In this document: positions 13,147 through 24,110 of the stretch, in pieces | Numbering within the stretch: position 1 is the stretch's first letter | Layout of the letters: every line of letters begins with the position of its first letter | Assembly (NCBI RefSeq): GCF_002102355.1 | Contig: NZ_LQPT01000082.1 | Coordinates: 1-64,000 of the forward strand | Direction: 5' to 3' | Length of the DNA stretch: 64,000 nucleotides | From: Mycobacterium sherrisii | GTDB taxonomy: Bacteria; Actinomycetota; Actinomycetes; Mycobacteriales; Mycobacteriaceae | Translations under genes and position numbers: made by a program | The notes under the pieces: model-generated | The model's database searches: none | Told to the model about the DNA's origin: nothing | The model's input: only the letters and a program-made list of their open reading frames with translations

Positions 13147-13244
13147 GGCGCAAAGGTAACGTCGCGCGGTCTACGCTGGGTGTTTCGAATCGCCAGACAT
13201 CCACAGGCGAAACCAACTCGAGACCAAGATGCGAGGGGATTGTC

Positions 13245-13613
13245 ATGCAACCCGGTGGCGACATGTCGGCGCTGCTCGCCCAGGCGCAGCAGATGCAACA
13301 AAAGCTGATGGAGGCCCAGCAACAGCTCGCGAACGCCGAAATCCACGGCAAGGCCGGTGGCGGCCTGGTCGAAGCCATCGTCAAGGGCAGTGGCGAGGTC
13401 GTCGCGGTCAAGATCGACCCCTCGGTCGTCGACCCCTCCGACGTCGAGACCTTGCAGGATCTGATCGTCGGCGCCATGACCGACGCCTCCAAGCAGGTCA
13501 CCAAACTGGCCCAGGAGCAACTGGGGTCGCTGACCGCGGGCCTGAGCGCACCACCCAACCCGGCCGGCCCGGCGGCCCCACCGGCGCCGCCGATGCAAAT
13601 GCCGGGGCTCTGA
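13245..13613 (+). CDS. YbaB/EbfC-family nucleoid-associated protein
   Basis: A small DNA-binding protein of the YbaB/EbfC family (122 aa), almost always encoded directly before recR; family members form dimers that coat DNA. The N-terminal half is a long Gln-rich helix ([19 protein letters not shown]), followed by the beta-sheet core with [19 protein letters not shown]. The C-terminus is Pro/Ala-rich. The ATG follows a GAGGGG ribosome site by a normal distance. recR starts 13 bases after the stop, so the two are co-transcribed. Confidence 0.93.
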   Translation: MQPGGDMSALLAQAQQMQQKLMEAQQQLANAEIHGKAGGGLVEAIVKGSGEVVAVKIDPSVVDPSDVETLQDLIVGAMTDASKQVTKLAQEQLGSLTAGLSAPPNPAGPAAPPAPPMQMPGL

Positions 13614-13626
13614 CCCACCCGCCGAC

Positions 13627-14238
13627 ATGTTTGAGGGACCCGTCCAGGATTTGATCGACGAGCTCGGCAAGCTGCCGGGCATCGGGCCAAAGAGCGCGCA
13701 ACGCATCGCTTTTCATTTGCTGTCGGTCGAACCGCCGGACATCGACCGACTGACCGCCGTGTTGGCGAAGGTCCGCGACGGTGTGCGATTCTGCGCGGTG
13801 TGCGGCAACGTCTCCGACGACGAGCGCTGCCGAATCTGCGCCGACCCCCGCCGGGACGGCTCCCAGGTGTGTGTCGTCGAGGAACCCAAGGACGTCCAGG
13901 CCGTCGAGCGCACCCGGGAGTTCCGCGGCCGGTATCACGTCCTGGGTGGCGCGCTTGACCCGTTGTCCGGGGTGGGCCCCGATCAGCTGCGGATCCGCGA
14001 GCTGCTCGGCCGCATCGGCGAGCGGGTGGACGGTGTCGATATCACCGAGGTGATCATCGCGACCGACCCGAACACCGAGGGCGAAGCGACGGCCACCTAC
14101 CTGGTCCGGGTGCTGCGCGACATCCCAGGGCTGACCGTGACGCGCATCGCGTCCGGGTTGCCGATGGGCGGGGACTTGGAGTTCGCCGACGAGCTGACGC
14201 TGGGCCGGGCGCTCACCGGCCGCCGCTCGATGGTCTGA
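13627..14238 (+). CDS. recR: Recombination protein RecR
   Basis: RecR acts with RecF/RecO in loading RecA at single-stranded gaps. The 203-residue length is normal. In order: an N-terminal helix-hairpin-helix ([19 protein letters not shown]), a four-Cys zinc finger (CAVCGN then CRICAD), and a Toprim domain with VVEEPKDV and [13 protein letters not shown]. The C-terminus carries the Walker B-like [11 protein letters not shown] segment. It follows the YbaB/EbfC gene in one transcription unit. Confidence 0.97.
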   Translation: MFEGPVQDLIDELGKLPGIGPKSAQRIAFHLLSVEPPDIDRLTAVLAKVRDGVRFCAVCGNVSDDERCRICADPRRDGSQVCVVEEPKDVQAVERTREFRGRYHVLGGALDPLSGVGPDQLRIRELLGRIGERVDGVDITEVIIATDPNTEGEATATYLVRVLRDIPGLTVTRIASGLPMGGDLEFADELTLGRALTGRRSMV

Positions 14239-14256
14239 CCAGCGTGCGCGGGGCGG

Positions 14257-14661
14257 TCACGCCTTGCTCAGCTGGAACTGTCTGGTGACGACCCGGCACG
14301 GCTCGGCGCCGCACTCGGGCGTCGTCGTGTCGCCCTCCCCGGCCAAGGTCACCGCATCAAAGCTGTAGTTGACCGCCGCGGGGGCCGATGCGCCGTTGGG
14401 GCACGGCACCGGAGCCGTCCCGCGGTGCGTCCATCGGCCATTGGCCAGTTGGAACTCCCAGCTGATGACGAACGTCCCGCCATCCTGTGAGGTCGCCAGG
14501 GTGCAGTCCGATCCGCACGCGACGAAAAGCCACGCGGTCGGTTTGTCGCTACCCGCGTAGAGCACGTTGTACCGGCCATTCAAGACTTCCGGGTCGGCGT
14601 GCGCCGGTGCCGCCAGCGCGATGAGCAGTGCGGCCACCCCAGCCGGCGTCCGGGCCCGCAC
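14257..14661 (-). CDS. Small secreted Cys-containing protein, function unknown
   Basis: The 134-residue product has a clear signal peptide (hydrophobic residues 8-20, likely cleavage after PAHA). The mature part is a small beta-rich domain with CGSDC, a single mid-domain Cys, and CGAEPC near the end, suggesting disulfides outside the cell. I do not recognise a family. GTG at 14661 starts one base after the gatD stop, so it is the last gene of the murT-gatD transcription unit. That placement suggests an envelope role, which is inference only. Confidence 0.8.
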   Translation of the reverse strand: MRARTPAGVAALLIALAAPAHADPEVLNGRYNVLYAGSDKPTAWLFVACGSDCTLATSQDGGTFVISWEFQLANGRWTHRGTAPVPCPNGASAPAAVNYSFDAVTLAGEGDTTTPECGAEPCRVVTRQFQLSKA

Positions 14662-14662
14662 G

Positions 14663-15370
14663 TCAGCGTGCCGCCAGTCGTTCGCGGCGCAGCTGCTCCA
14701 CCTCGGGCAGCTGCAATGGCGCCAGCTCGCCCACTACCCTGCCCAGCAACAGGTCGGCCAGTTCCGGGTTGCGGGCCAGGCAGGGCCCGTGCATGTAGGT
14801 GGCTACGACGCCGCCCTGGACCACGCCGTCGAAACCGTCGCCGAGGCGATTGCCCGCGCCCTTGGCGACCGCGCCCAGCGGCGCGGCAGCGGGACCCAAG
14901 ACCGTGCCCCCGCGATGGTTCTCGAAGCCGGTCAGCGGTTGGGTCAGACCGGCCAGCAGCGGCTTGCTCACCACCTCACCGATCGTGCGTTCCGGCTGGG
15001 GCGCGGTGGTCGCATCCAGGATGCCCACGCCGTCGACGCGTTCCCCGGACGACGTCTCGTACCAGTGGCCGAGCACCTGGACGGCCGCGCAGATCGCCAG
15101 GACCGGCGCGCCCCGCTCCGCGGCACGCTGCAGGCCCGGGTAGCGCAGCAGATGCCGGGTGGCCAGCCGCTGCGCGTAGTCTTCGGCGCCGCCCAGCGTG
15201 TACAGGTCCAGCGAGTCGGGCACCGGGTCGTCCAGGGTGATTTCCACGATCTCGGCGGCGATGTCGCGCATGCGCAGCCGTTGGCGGAGCACGACCGCGT
15301 TGCCGCCATCGCCGTAGGTGCCCATCACGTCGGGAAGCACCAGTCCGATCCGGATCGCCGAGTCACCCAT
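14663..15370 (-). CDS. gatD: GatD, glutamine amidotransferase subunit of the lipid II amidating complex
   Basis: Class I (triad) glutaminase of the CobB/CobQ-like type. It supplies ammonia to MurT, which amidates D-Glu of the peptidoglycan stem to D-iGln. The 235-residue protein has the catalytic Cys in VLAICAAVQVLG and the partner His in the C-terminal TYMHGPCLA. The ATG at 15370 overlaps the murT stop by 8 bases, giving tight translational coupling of the two subunits. Corresponds to Rv3713 (formerly cobQ2). Confidence 0.95.
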   Translation of the reverse strand: MGDSAIRIGLVLPDVMGTYGDGGNAVVLRQRLRMRDIAAEIVEITLDDPVPDSLDLYTLGGAEDYAQRLATRHLLRYPGLQRAAERGAPVLAICAAVQVLGHWYETSSGERVDGVGILDATTAPQPERTIGEVVSKPLLAGLTQPLTGFENHRGGTVLGPAAAPLGAVAKGAGNRLGDGFDGVVQGGVVATYMHGPCLARNPELADLLLGRVVGELAPLQLPEVEQLRRERLAAR

Positions 15371-16715
15371 GGCGCGCCAGCCTGCGTTGCAGCTGCAAGA
15401 ACGCGGTGTAGTTGGCGACGACCTCCACCCGGCCGGGCGGGCACGACGCGATGGCCGCAACCATGTCGTGCACCAGGGTGTGCTCGACGCCGGCGTACCC
15501 CAGCCGCACCGCCAGGTCGGTGCCCCGCTCACCGGACGCGACGACGGCTGACTGCTGGCGCTGCTGTTCCTCGCCGGATTCGCCTCGTGACGCACGAGGA
15601 TCACCGGCGCGCTGCTGTTCCTCGCCGGACTCGCCTCGTGACGCACGAGGCTCACCCGCGAGATGCTCGAAGCGCACGTCCCACAGCCAGGACAGGTCCT
15701 CGCCATCGGGCACCTGCCCGTTGACCGCGATGACCACCCCGGCCGCCTGTTTGTCCACCATCGACAGCGCTTCCTGCCACCCGGCCGGGTTCTTGGCCAG
15801 CAGAATGCGTGCGTCGTGCGCCCCGATGCGCACGGTCCGGTACCGTCCCGCGACCTCGTCCACGCCCGATACCGCCGCGATGGCCTTGGCGGGGTCGGCT
15901 CCCAGCGCGACGGCGGCGGCGACGGCCTGGGCGGCGTTACCCCTGTTCACCGCGCCAGGTAAGGCCAAATGCATAGGCAGTGCCAGCCCGTCGGGGCCGT
16001 GCAGCATGTCCCCGTCGGCGGGGCCGAACCACCAGTGCGGGCTGGGGCGCTTGAAGTCGGCGCCGGTGCTGTACCAGTGGCCCGCTTTAGAAGTGGGGTC
16101 GCGGACGATCACCTCGCCGCTGCGTGGGCAGCTGACGGAGTCGTTCGCCCAGGCGCCGCCGGCGGCCACCCACACCACGTTCGGGCTGTCGTAGGCCGCC
16201 GACGTCATCAGCACGTCGTCGCAGTTGGCGACGATCACCGCGTTGGGGTGGCGGGCCAGCCCGGCGCGCAGCGTGCGTTCGATCACGTTGATTTCGCCGA
16301 CCCGGTCCAGCTGATCGCGAGACAGGTTGAGCAGCACGATGACGTTGGGCTCGACGGCGTCGGACACGTGCGGCACGTGCATCTCGTCGACTTCCAGGGC
16401 GGCCAGCCCGGCGCTGCGGTCGGCGGCCAGGGCGGCGATCAGGCCGGCGTCCATGTTCGCACCCTCGGCGTTGGTGGCGACCGAGCCGAGCGTGCTCAGC
16501 GCGGCCGCGGTCATTCGGGTGGTCGTCGACTTGCCGTTGGTGCCGGTGATGATGACCGTGCGCCGTCCGGCGCCGAGCTGCCGCAGGATTGAGCGGTCCA
16601 GGGTCATCGCGACGAGGCCGCCGATCATCGCCCCGGCCCCGCGCCCGGTGACGCGCGATGCCCAGCGCGCGCTCGCGCCGGCGGCGAGGGCGAGACGTGC
16701 GCGGGTCGTGACCAC
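15363..16715 (-). CDS. murT: MurT, Mur-ligase-like subunit of the lipid II amidating complex, with an internal repeat insertion
   Basis: The ATP-dependent partner of GatD. The N-terminal half is a Mur ligase central domain with P-loop TGTNGKSTT (about residues 58-66), followed by the DUF1727 C-terminal domain. At 450 residues it is about 35 longer than M. tuberculosis Rv3712 as I remember it. The excess is explained by two tandem copies of a 17-residue block containing PRASRGESGEEQQR, in the C-terminal part after FEHLAG. The frame stays open and the conserved end (VEVVANYTAFLQLQRRL) is intact, so the enzyme is probably functional and the repeat an exposed loop. GTG start at 16715. Confidence 0.93.
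   Translation of the reverse strand: MVTTRARLALAAGASARWASRVTGRGAGAMIGGLVAMTLDRSILRQLGAGRRTVIITGTNGKSTTTRMTAAALSTLGSVATNAEGANMDAGLIAALAADRSAGLAALEVDEMHVPHVSDAVEPNVIVLLNLSRDQLDRVGEINVIERTLRAGLARHPNAVIVANCDDVLMTSAAYDSPNVVWVAAGGAWANDSVSCPRSGEVIVRDPTSKAGHWYSTGADFKRPSPHWWFGPADGDMLHGPDGLALPMHLALPGAVNRGNAAQAVAAAVALGADPAKAIAAVSGVDEVAGRYRTVRIGAHDARILLAKNPAGWQEALSMVDKQAAGVVIAVNGQVPDGEDLSWLWDVRFEHLAGEPRASRGESGEEQQRAGDPRASRGESGEEQQRQQSAVVASGERGTDLAVRLGYAGVEHTLVHDMVAAIASCPPGRVEVVANYTAFLQLQRRLARHG
15558..15659. repeat. Two tandem 51-bp repeats inside murT
   Basis: Copies at 15558-15608 and 15609-15659 differ at only a few bases. Each carries the palindrome CCTCGTGACGCACGAGG, a 6-bp-arm hairpin. 51 bp is a multiple of three, so the reading frame is preserved. 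It looks like a MIRU-type element that moved into, or expanded within, the gene. Confidence 0.85.
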
Positions 16716-16722
16716 CCGCGCA

Positions 16723-16825
16723 GTTTAAGGGCGATCGCAAGCGCGGCGCTTTTTGCCGGGTGAAGCGGGTCGCCCTCATGCGTTTCAAGGGCGATCGCAA
16801 GCGCGGCGCTTTTGCCGGGTGGGTT
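16723..16825. repeat. Tandem MIRU-like repeat between murT and dnaQ (period 60 bp)
   Basis: About 1.7 copies of a 60-bp unit. GCGATCGCAAGCGCGGCGC occurs at 16731-16749 and again at 16791-16809, each followed by a T-run and GCCGGGTG. The first copy ends in GAAGCGGGTCGCCC. The unit shares its core (GCGATCGC, AGCGCGGCG, GAAGCGGGTCGC) with the 57-bp repeat in leuA. The copies differ in T-run length (5 versus 4), as expected of a slippage-prone repeat. Confidence 0.8.
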
Positions 16826-16886
16826 AACCGCCGACACGGCGACGCAACGACCGGGCGATGTCGGTCAGACGTGCCATTCTCAGTCC

Positions 16887-17888
16887 ATGAGCCCTACGAA
16901 TCCGGCTCCCTGGGGACGGCCGGCGAGCGATCCAGAGGCGGGTTGGGCCGTCATCGACGTCGAGACCTCCGGGTTCCGGCCCGGTCAGGCGCGGATCATC
17001 AGCCTCGCGGTGCTCGGCCTCGACGCGAAAGGCCGCATCGAGCATTCAGTCGTGAGCCTGCTCAACCCCGGCGTCGACCCCGGTCCCACCCACGTGCATG
17101 GGCTGACCGCCGCCATGCTCGAGGACCAGCCTCAGTTCGGCGACATCATCGGTGACGTCATCGATGTCGTGCGCGGTCGCACGCTGGTGGCGCACAACGT
17201 GGCGTTTGACTACGCGTTCCTGGCCGCCGAGGCCGAGCTGACGGGCGCCGAGCTTCCCGTCGACACCGTCATGTGCACGGTCGAGCTGGCCCGCCGCCTC
17301 GATCTCGGTCTGGACAATCTGCGGTTGGAGACGCTGGCCACGCACTGGGGCGTGACCCAGCAGCGTCCACACGACGCTTTCGACGACGCGCTGGTCTTGA
17401 CAAGGGTGCTGGGAGCCGCGCTCGATCGGGCCCGTGAACACGACATCTGGCTGCCCGTGCACCCCGTCACCCGGCGCCGGTGGCCCAACGGCCGGGTCAC
17501 CCACGATGAGCTGCGGCCGTTGAAGGCGCTGGCGTCCCGGCTGCCCTGCCCGTATCTCAACCCGGGCCCGTACGTTCGGGGCCGGCCGCTGGTGCAGGGC
17601 ATGCGGGTGGCGCTGGCGGCCGAGGTGCGCCACACCCACGAAGAGCTCGTCGAACGAATCCTGCATGCCGGTCTGGCCTACACCGATGTCGTCGACCGCG
17701 AGACGTCGCTGGTGGTGTGCAACGAGGCCGCGCCCGAGCAGGGCAAGGGCTTTCAGGCCCGGCAGCTGGGCGTACCGACGGTGTCCGACGCGCAGTTCAT
17801 GGCGGGGGTGAACTCGGTGATCGGCGGCACCAGCATGGAGGAATTCGTCGACGCATCCCGGGTCGACGATCAGCTCGCCCTGTTCTAG
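16887..17888 (+). CDS. dnaQ: DnaQ-like 3'-5' exonuclease with BRCT domain
   Basis: DEDD-family exonuclease related to the polymerase III epsilon subunit (M. tuberculosis Rv3711c). The 333-residue protein has Exo I AVIDVETSGF (about residues 22-31), Exo II LVAHNVAFDYAFL, and Exo III HDAFDDALVL with the catalytic His. Residues from about 230 form a BRCT-like domain (RGRPLVQGMRVALAAEV ... LVVCNEAAPEQGKG). The last five residues, QLALF, resemble the sliding-clamp binding consensus QL(S/D)LF. Start ATG at 16887, just downstream of the MIRU-like repeat. Convergent with leuA. Confidence 0.9.
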   Translation: MSPTNPAPWGRPASDPEAGWAVIDVETSGFRPGQARIISLAVLGLDAKGRIEHSVVSLLNPGVDPGPTHVHGLTAAMLEDQPQFGDIIGDVIDVVRGRTLVAHNVAFDYAFLAAEAELTGAELPVDTVMCTVELARRLDLGLDNLRLETLATHWGVTQQRPHDAFDDALVLTRVLGAALDRAREHDIWLPVHPVTRRRWPNGRVTHDELRPLKALASRLPCPYLNPGPYVRGRPLVQGMRVALAAEVRHTHEELVERILHAGLAYTDVVDRETSLVVCNEAAPEQGKGFQARQLGVPTVSDAQFMAGVNSVIGGTSMEEFVDASRVDDQLALF

Positions 17889-17898
17889 ACACGAACCG

Positions 17899-17930
17899 GC
17901 CTTCCCGCCGAACGTAGCCGGCGGGAAGGC
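17899..17930. terminator. Bidirectional terminator hairpin between dnaQ and leuA
   Basis: Perfect 12-bp inverted repeat, GCCTTCCCGCCG at 17899-17910 and its complement at 17919-17930, with an 8-base loop. It starts 10 bases after the dnaQ stop, in the gap between two convergent genes. There is no strong T-tract, as is common for mycobacterial terminators. Confidence 0.8.
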
Positions 17931-18012
17931 GCGAAGTCGTTGCGGCAGCAGGTTGTTTATCGGCCAGCGGCAGACGCGCCTGGCCGCCGACCCGATCCGG
18001 CAGACGGCGGCG

Positions 18013-19923
<1,911 letters not shown>

Positions 19924-19937
19924 TCAGAAAGGGACTT

Positions 19938-19980
19938 CAGACCGGCGCATCGCGAACACCCGCGACGGGAAGCCGGTCTG
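19938..19980 (-). promoter_or_regulatory. Hairpin between the leader peptide and leuA, candidate attenuator element
   Basis: A 9-bp inverted repeat, CAGACCGGC at 19938-19946 and GCCGGTCTG at 19972-19980, begins 3 bases after the leader peptide stop and ends 33 bases before the leuA start. In a translation-dependent attenuator, ribosome position on the leucine codons would decide whether this stem forms. I did not model competing structures. Confidence 0.5.
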
Positions 19981-19982
19981 GA

Positions 19983-20024
19983 TCAGACCCCGCCGCGGCG
20001 TCCGAGAAGGAGCACCCGCTGCAC
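19983..20024 (-). CDS. Leucine-rich leader peptide upstream of leuA (leuL-like)
   Basis: A 13-codon frame encoding MQRVLLLGRRGGV (GTG start), with three consecutive leucine codons CTC CTT CTC. It lies 77 bases ahead of leuA on the same strand. A -10-like TAGAGT at 20032-20037 ends 7 bases before this GTG, so the transcript would be leaderless, a normal arrangement in mycobacteria. Leader peptides with runs of the regulated amino acid followed by a stem-loop are the hallmark of amino-acid attenuation, as known for leuA leaders in other actinobacteria. In-frame GTG codons at 20033 and 20015 are alternatives. Confidence 0.55.
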   Translation of the reverse strand: MQRVLLLGRRGGV

Positions 20025-20031
20025 GCTCTGC

Positions 20032-20037
20032 ACTCTA
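20032..20037 (-). promoter_or_regulatory. Candidate -10 element of the leuA leader transcript
   Basis: TAGAGT on the minus strand fits the TANNNT pattern of mycobacterial SigA -10 boxes and is placed 7 bases before a GTG, as in leaderless transcripts. The -35 region (TTCGTC at 17-bp spacing) matches poorly. Confidence 0.4.
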
Positions 20038-20202
20038 CCGCGACCGGCGGCCGGGACGAAACTGAGCCGAAACCGTGCGGACCGAGAAGCAAAACCGCAG
20101 GTCGTAGCGGTCGCTGGCGGGTCATTAAACGAGATGCGCCGCCACGTATTCTGAGGTGAACTTAAACCACGTCTGTGGGCGGGAAGGGCAGGCAGGAAAA
20201 CA

Positions 20203-21468
20203 GTGGCGCTCGTCGTACAAAAGTACGGCGGATCCTCGGTGGCCGACGCCGACCGAATCCGCCGCGTCGCGGAACGCATCGTCGAGACCAAAAAGCAGGG
20301 CAACGACGTCGTCGTGGTGGTCTCGGCGATGGGCGATACCACCGATGACCTGCTCGATCTCGCACAGCAGGTGTGCCCGGTGCCGCCCGCCCGCGAGCTG
20401 GACATGCTGCTGACCGCCGGGGAACGCATCTCTAATGCGCTGGTGGCGATGGCCGTCGAATCGCTCGGCGCCCGCGCCCGATCGTTCACCGGGTCGCAGG
20501 CCGGCGTCATCACCACAGGCACGCACGGCAACGCCAAGATCATCGACGTGACGCCGACGCGGCTGCAATCCGCGCTCGAGCAGGGCGACGTCGTGCTGGT
20601 CGCCGGCTTCCAGGGCGTCAGCCAGGACAGTCGCGACGTGACCACCTTGGGCCGCGGTGGCTCGGACACCACCGCCGTCGCGCTGGCCGCCGCGCTGGGC
20701 GCCGACGTCTGCGAGATCTACACCGACGTGGACGGCATTTTCAGCGCGGACCCGCGGATCGTGCCGAATGCCCGCAAGCTCGACACGGTGACCTTCGAGG
20801 AAATGCTCGAAATGGCCGCCTGCGGCGCCAAGGTGCTGATGCTGCGCTGCGTGGAGTACGCCCGTCGTTACAACCTTCCGGTGCACGTCCGGTCCTCGTA
20901 CTCGGACAAGCCAGGCACCGTCGTCGTCGGATCGATCAAGGACATAGAGATGGAAAGCCCCCTGCTGACCGGCGTTGCGCACGACCGCAGCGAAGCCAAA
21001 GTGACCATTGTCGGGATCCCGGACATTCCGGGCTACGCGGCCAGTGTGTTCCGCGCCGTCGCCGACGCCGACGTGAACATCGACATGGTGTTGCAGAACG
21101 TCTCCAAGGTCGAGGACGGCAAGACCGACATCACGTTCACCTGCTCGCGCGACAGCGGGCCCACCGCCGTGGCCAAGTTGGATGCGCTCAAGGAGGAGAT
21201 CGGGTTCACCCAGCTGCTCTACGACGACCACATCGGCAAGGTCTCGCTGATCGGGGCAGGCATGCGCAGTCATCCCGGAGTCACGGCCACGTTCTGTGAG
21301 GCGCTGGCCAAGGTCGGCGTCAACATCGAGTTGATCTCCACCTCAGAAATCCGCATCTCGGTGCTGTGCCGCGACACCGAACTAGACAAGGCCGTCGTTG
21401 CGTTACATGAGGCGTTCGGGTTGGGCGGCGACGAGGAGGCCACGGTGTATGCGGGGACGGGTCGATAG
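20203..21468 (+). CDS. ask: Aspartokinase (alpha subunit; full-length Ask)
   Basis: Phosphorylates aspartate, the entry step to lysine/diaminopimelate, threonine and methionine. The 421-residue protein has the N-terminal kinase domain ([11 protein letters not shown], then [18 protein letters not shown] and [10 protein letters not shown]) and two C-terminal ACT domains that bind feedback inhibitors. GTG start at 20203. An internal start near codon 250 probably yields the separate beta subunit. The stop is immediately followed by the asd ATG, giving one operon. Divergent from leuA. Confidence 0.97.
   Translation: MALVVQKYGGSSVADADRIRRVAERIVETKKQGNDVVVVVSAMGDTTDDLLDLAQQVCPVPPARELDMLLTAGERISNALVAMAVESLGARARSFTGSQAGVITTGTHGNAKIIDVTPTRLQSALEQGDVVLVAGFQGVSQDSRDVTTLGRGGSDTTAVALAAALGADVCEIYTDVDGIFSADPRIVPNARKLDTVTFEEMLEMAACGAKVLMLRCVEYARRYNLPVHVRSSYSDKPGTVVVGSIKDIEMESPLLTGVAHDRSEAKVTIVGIPDIPGYAASVFRAVADADVNIDMVLQNVSKVEDGKTDITFTCSRDSGPTAVAKLDALKEEIGFTQLLYDDHIGKVSLIGAGMRSHPGVTATFCEALAKVGVNIELISTSEIRISVLCRDTELDKAVVALHEAFGLGGDEEATVYAGTGR
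20950..21468 (+). other. Internal translation start producing the Ask beta subunit
   Basis: AAGGA at 20938-20942 lies 7 bases before an in-frame ATG opening [18 protein letters not shown]. In corynebacteria and mycobacteria an in-frame start at this place yields the regulatory beta chain (172 aa, two ACT domains) that pairs with the full alpha chain as alpha2-beta2. The ribosome site here supports the same arrangement. Confidence 0.7.
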
Positions 21469-22503
<1,035 letters not shown>

Positions 22504-22509
22504 TCCGCC

Positions 22510-23640
22510 GTGAGCGGCGGTCGATTCGCGCTGCTCGGTGTGCTGTGGTTGGTTGTCGCGCAATCGGTTTGGTCCGCGCATGCCGACCCGCCGGCGCCGG
22601 CTCCCGGGCCCATCGTGCACACCCTGGCGCCGGGTCAAGTGTTGCGGCTCGGACCCACCGCCGGAACAGGCACTCCCACAAAGGATTACGGAATAGGTGC
22701 GACGGATCTCTGCGAGTTCCTGGAGTTTCCTACCGAACTGCTCCAGGTGTGCGGCGACAGCTTCGCCGGCCAGGGGGTGGGGTTCGGCGGCTGGTACTCG
22801 CCGATCGCGTTGCACGTAGACACCGCCTCGATCAACGATCCCGCAGGCGTGCGGTATACCGGTGTCACCGGGATCGGCAAGCCGCTGCTGGCCGATCCCA
22901 CGCCCGCCGGTGATTCGCAGCTCCCGGCCGGTGTGGTGGAGATCAACCGGCGCAATTACTTGATGGTCACGACGACAAAGGATCTCAACCCGCAGAATTC
23001 GCGGTTGGTGGCCGCCGAACCGGCGCACGCGGGCTGGCGGACCGTCGCCGGATCGAAGCGGGACGGGTCCTATCAGGGTGGCTCGCAGACACAGATCAGC
23101 GGCTACTACGACCCCATCCCGACGCCCGACTCGCCCAGCGGGTGGGTGTACATCGTCACCAACAGCTTTACCCGCAGTCAGCCCGTCCTACTGTATCGCG
23201 TTGCGCCACAGAATTTTACGGACCGGTCTCGATGGCAAGGCTGGGCGGGCGGGCCGGGTGGGGGCTGGAACAAGCGGCCGACGCCGTTATGGTCGGACAT
23301 GATCGGCGAGATGTGTGTTCGACAGGTCGACGGCAAGACGGTGCTGTCCTACTTCAACGCCAGCAACGGCAACATGGAGGTTCGGGTCGCCAACGACCCG
23401 ACGTCGCTGGGCGATGCACCGGTGACCACCGTGGTGCAGCATGACGAGTGGCCCGAACCGGCGGAAAGCCTTCCGCCACCGGAGGATAACCGGCTTGCGC
23501 AACCGTATGGCGGTTACATCTCGCCCGGCTCCACGCTGGACGAGCTACGAATCTTCGTCAGCCAGTGGGACACCCGCGCCCGGGTGGCCGCGCCGTACCG
23601 GGTGATTCAGTTCGCGGTCAACCCGTTCAAACCCGATTGA
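22510..23640 (+). CDS. Secreted DUF4185-domain protein (Rv3707c homologue)
   Basis: The 376-residue product has a signal peptide (hydrophobic residues 6-20, likely cleavage after SAHA), then one long domain of the DUF4185 type, a beta-propeller-like fold related to glycosidases. Visible repeats of the fold include QTQISGYYDP, VYIVTNSF and LRIFVSQWDTRA. GTG start 6 bases after asd, so it is the third gene of the ask-asd unit, as in M. tuberculosis. Substrate and role are unknown. Confidence 0.85.
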   Translation: MSGGRFALLGVLWLVVAQSVWSAHADPPAPAPGPIVHTLAPGQVLRLGPTAGTGTPTKDYGIGATDLCEFLEFPTELLQVCGDSFAGQGVGFGGWYSPIALHVDTASINDPAGVRYTGVTGIGKPLLADPTPAGDSQLPAGVVEINRRNYLMVTTTKDLNPQNSRLVAAEPAHAGWRTVAGSKRDGSYQGGSQTQISGYYDPIPTPDSPSGWVYIVTNSFTRSQPVLLYRVAPQNFTDRSRWQGWAGGPGGGWNKRPTPLWSDMIGEMCVRQVDGKTVLSYFNASNGNMEVRVANDPTSLGDAPVTTVVQHDEWPEPAESLPPPEDNRLAQPYGGYISPGSTLDELRIFVSQWDTRARVAAPYRVIQFAVNPFKPD

Positions 23641-24110
23641 GACGGCCGCTCACCCGCACGGCGCGTATGCCAACGTCCGGAGGCAACTGCGTCACGGCGG
23701 CCTTGCCCGCTGACGGCCTACGCAGGTGATGCCCCGTGGGGTCGATCCCAGCCCGCCGCCGCGTTCGCCACCGTGGGGACCGTCTAGACGAATCCGCCCT
23801 CAGGTCCCAGCAACCCAGAATCCATGACAGAAGCATTTGCCATAGATACCGGCTGGCGTTTCACCGCTATCGCGACACACCGTGTGACGCCATCGCCAAG
23901 CGGAGTCTTCGGCGGTTTCGGGATCGTACCCGGGCGTGCCGGCTAACCTCGGATTCCGCTCCGCAGTTTTGCTGTCATCAACGCAGCGCAACGAATTGCC
24001 GAGCCCGCTCCGCGGGGCGATTTCGCAGGTGAGGCAGGGTTTTTGGCTCACAGCTGCTTCATAAGTAGCGCATAGCCATAACTATTGTTTACCCCCGCAT
24101 CATGTGTCTC
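23641..24110. other. 470-bp gap between the DUF4185 gene and the first His-rich gene
   Basis: The left half is G+C-rich with no gene I can support. The right end (24050-24100) is AT-rich, as expected of a promoter for the gene at 24111. The only coding candidate is a minus-strand Cys-rich frame, listed separately with low confidence. Confidence 0.5.
23800..24051 (-). CDS. Possible small Cys-rich protein, uncertain
   Basis: An 83-codon ATG-started frame with six Cys, grouped as CLTC, RC, VC and CFC, and an ending TPAGIYGKCFCHGFWVAGT that reads like a folded small domain rather than noise. Third-position G+C is high in the first half but falls in the second. No ribosome site or signal peptide is evident. 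It may be a real small gene, a decayed fragment or chance. Confidence 0.3.
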   Translation of the reverse strand: MSQKPCLTCEIAPRSGLGNSLRCVDDSKTAERNPRLAGTPGYDPETAEDSAWRWRHTVCRDSGETPAGIYGKCFCHGFWVAGT

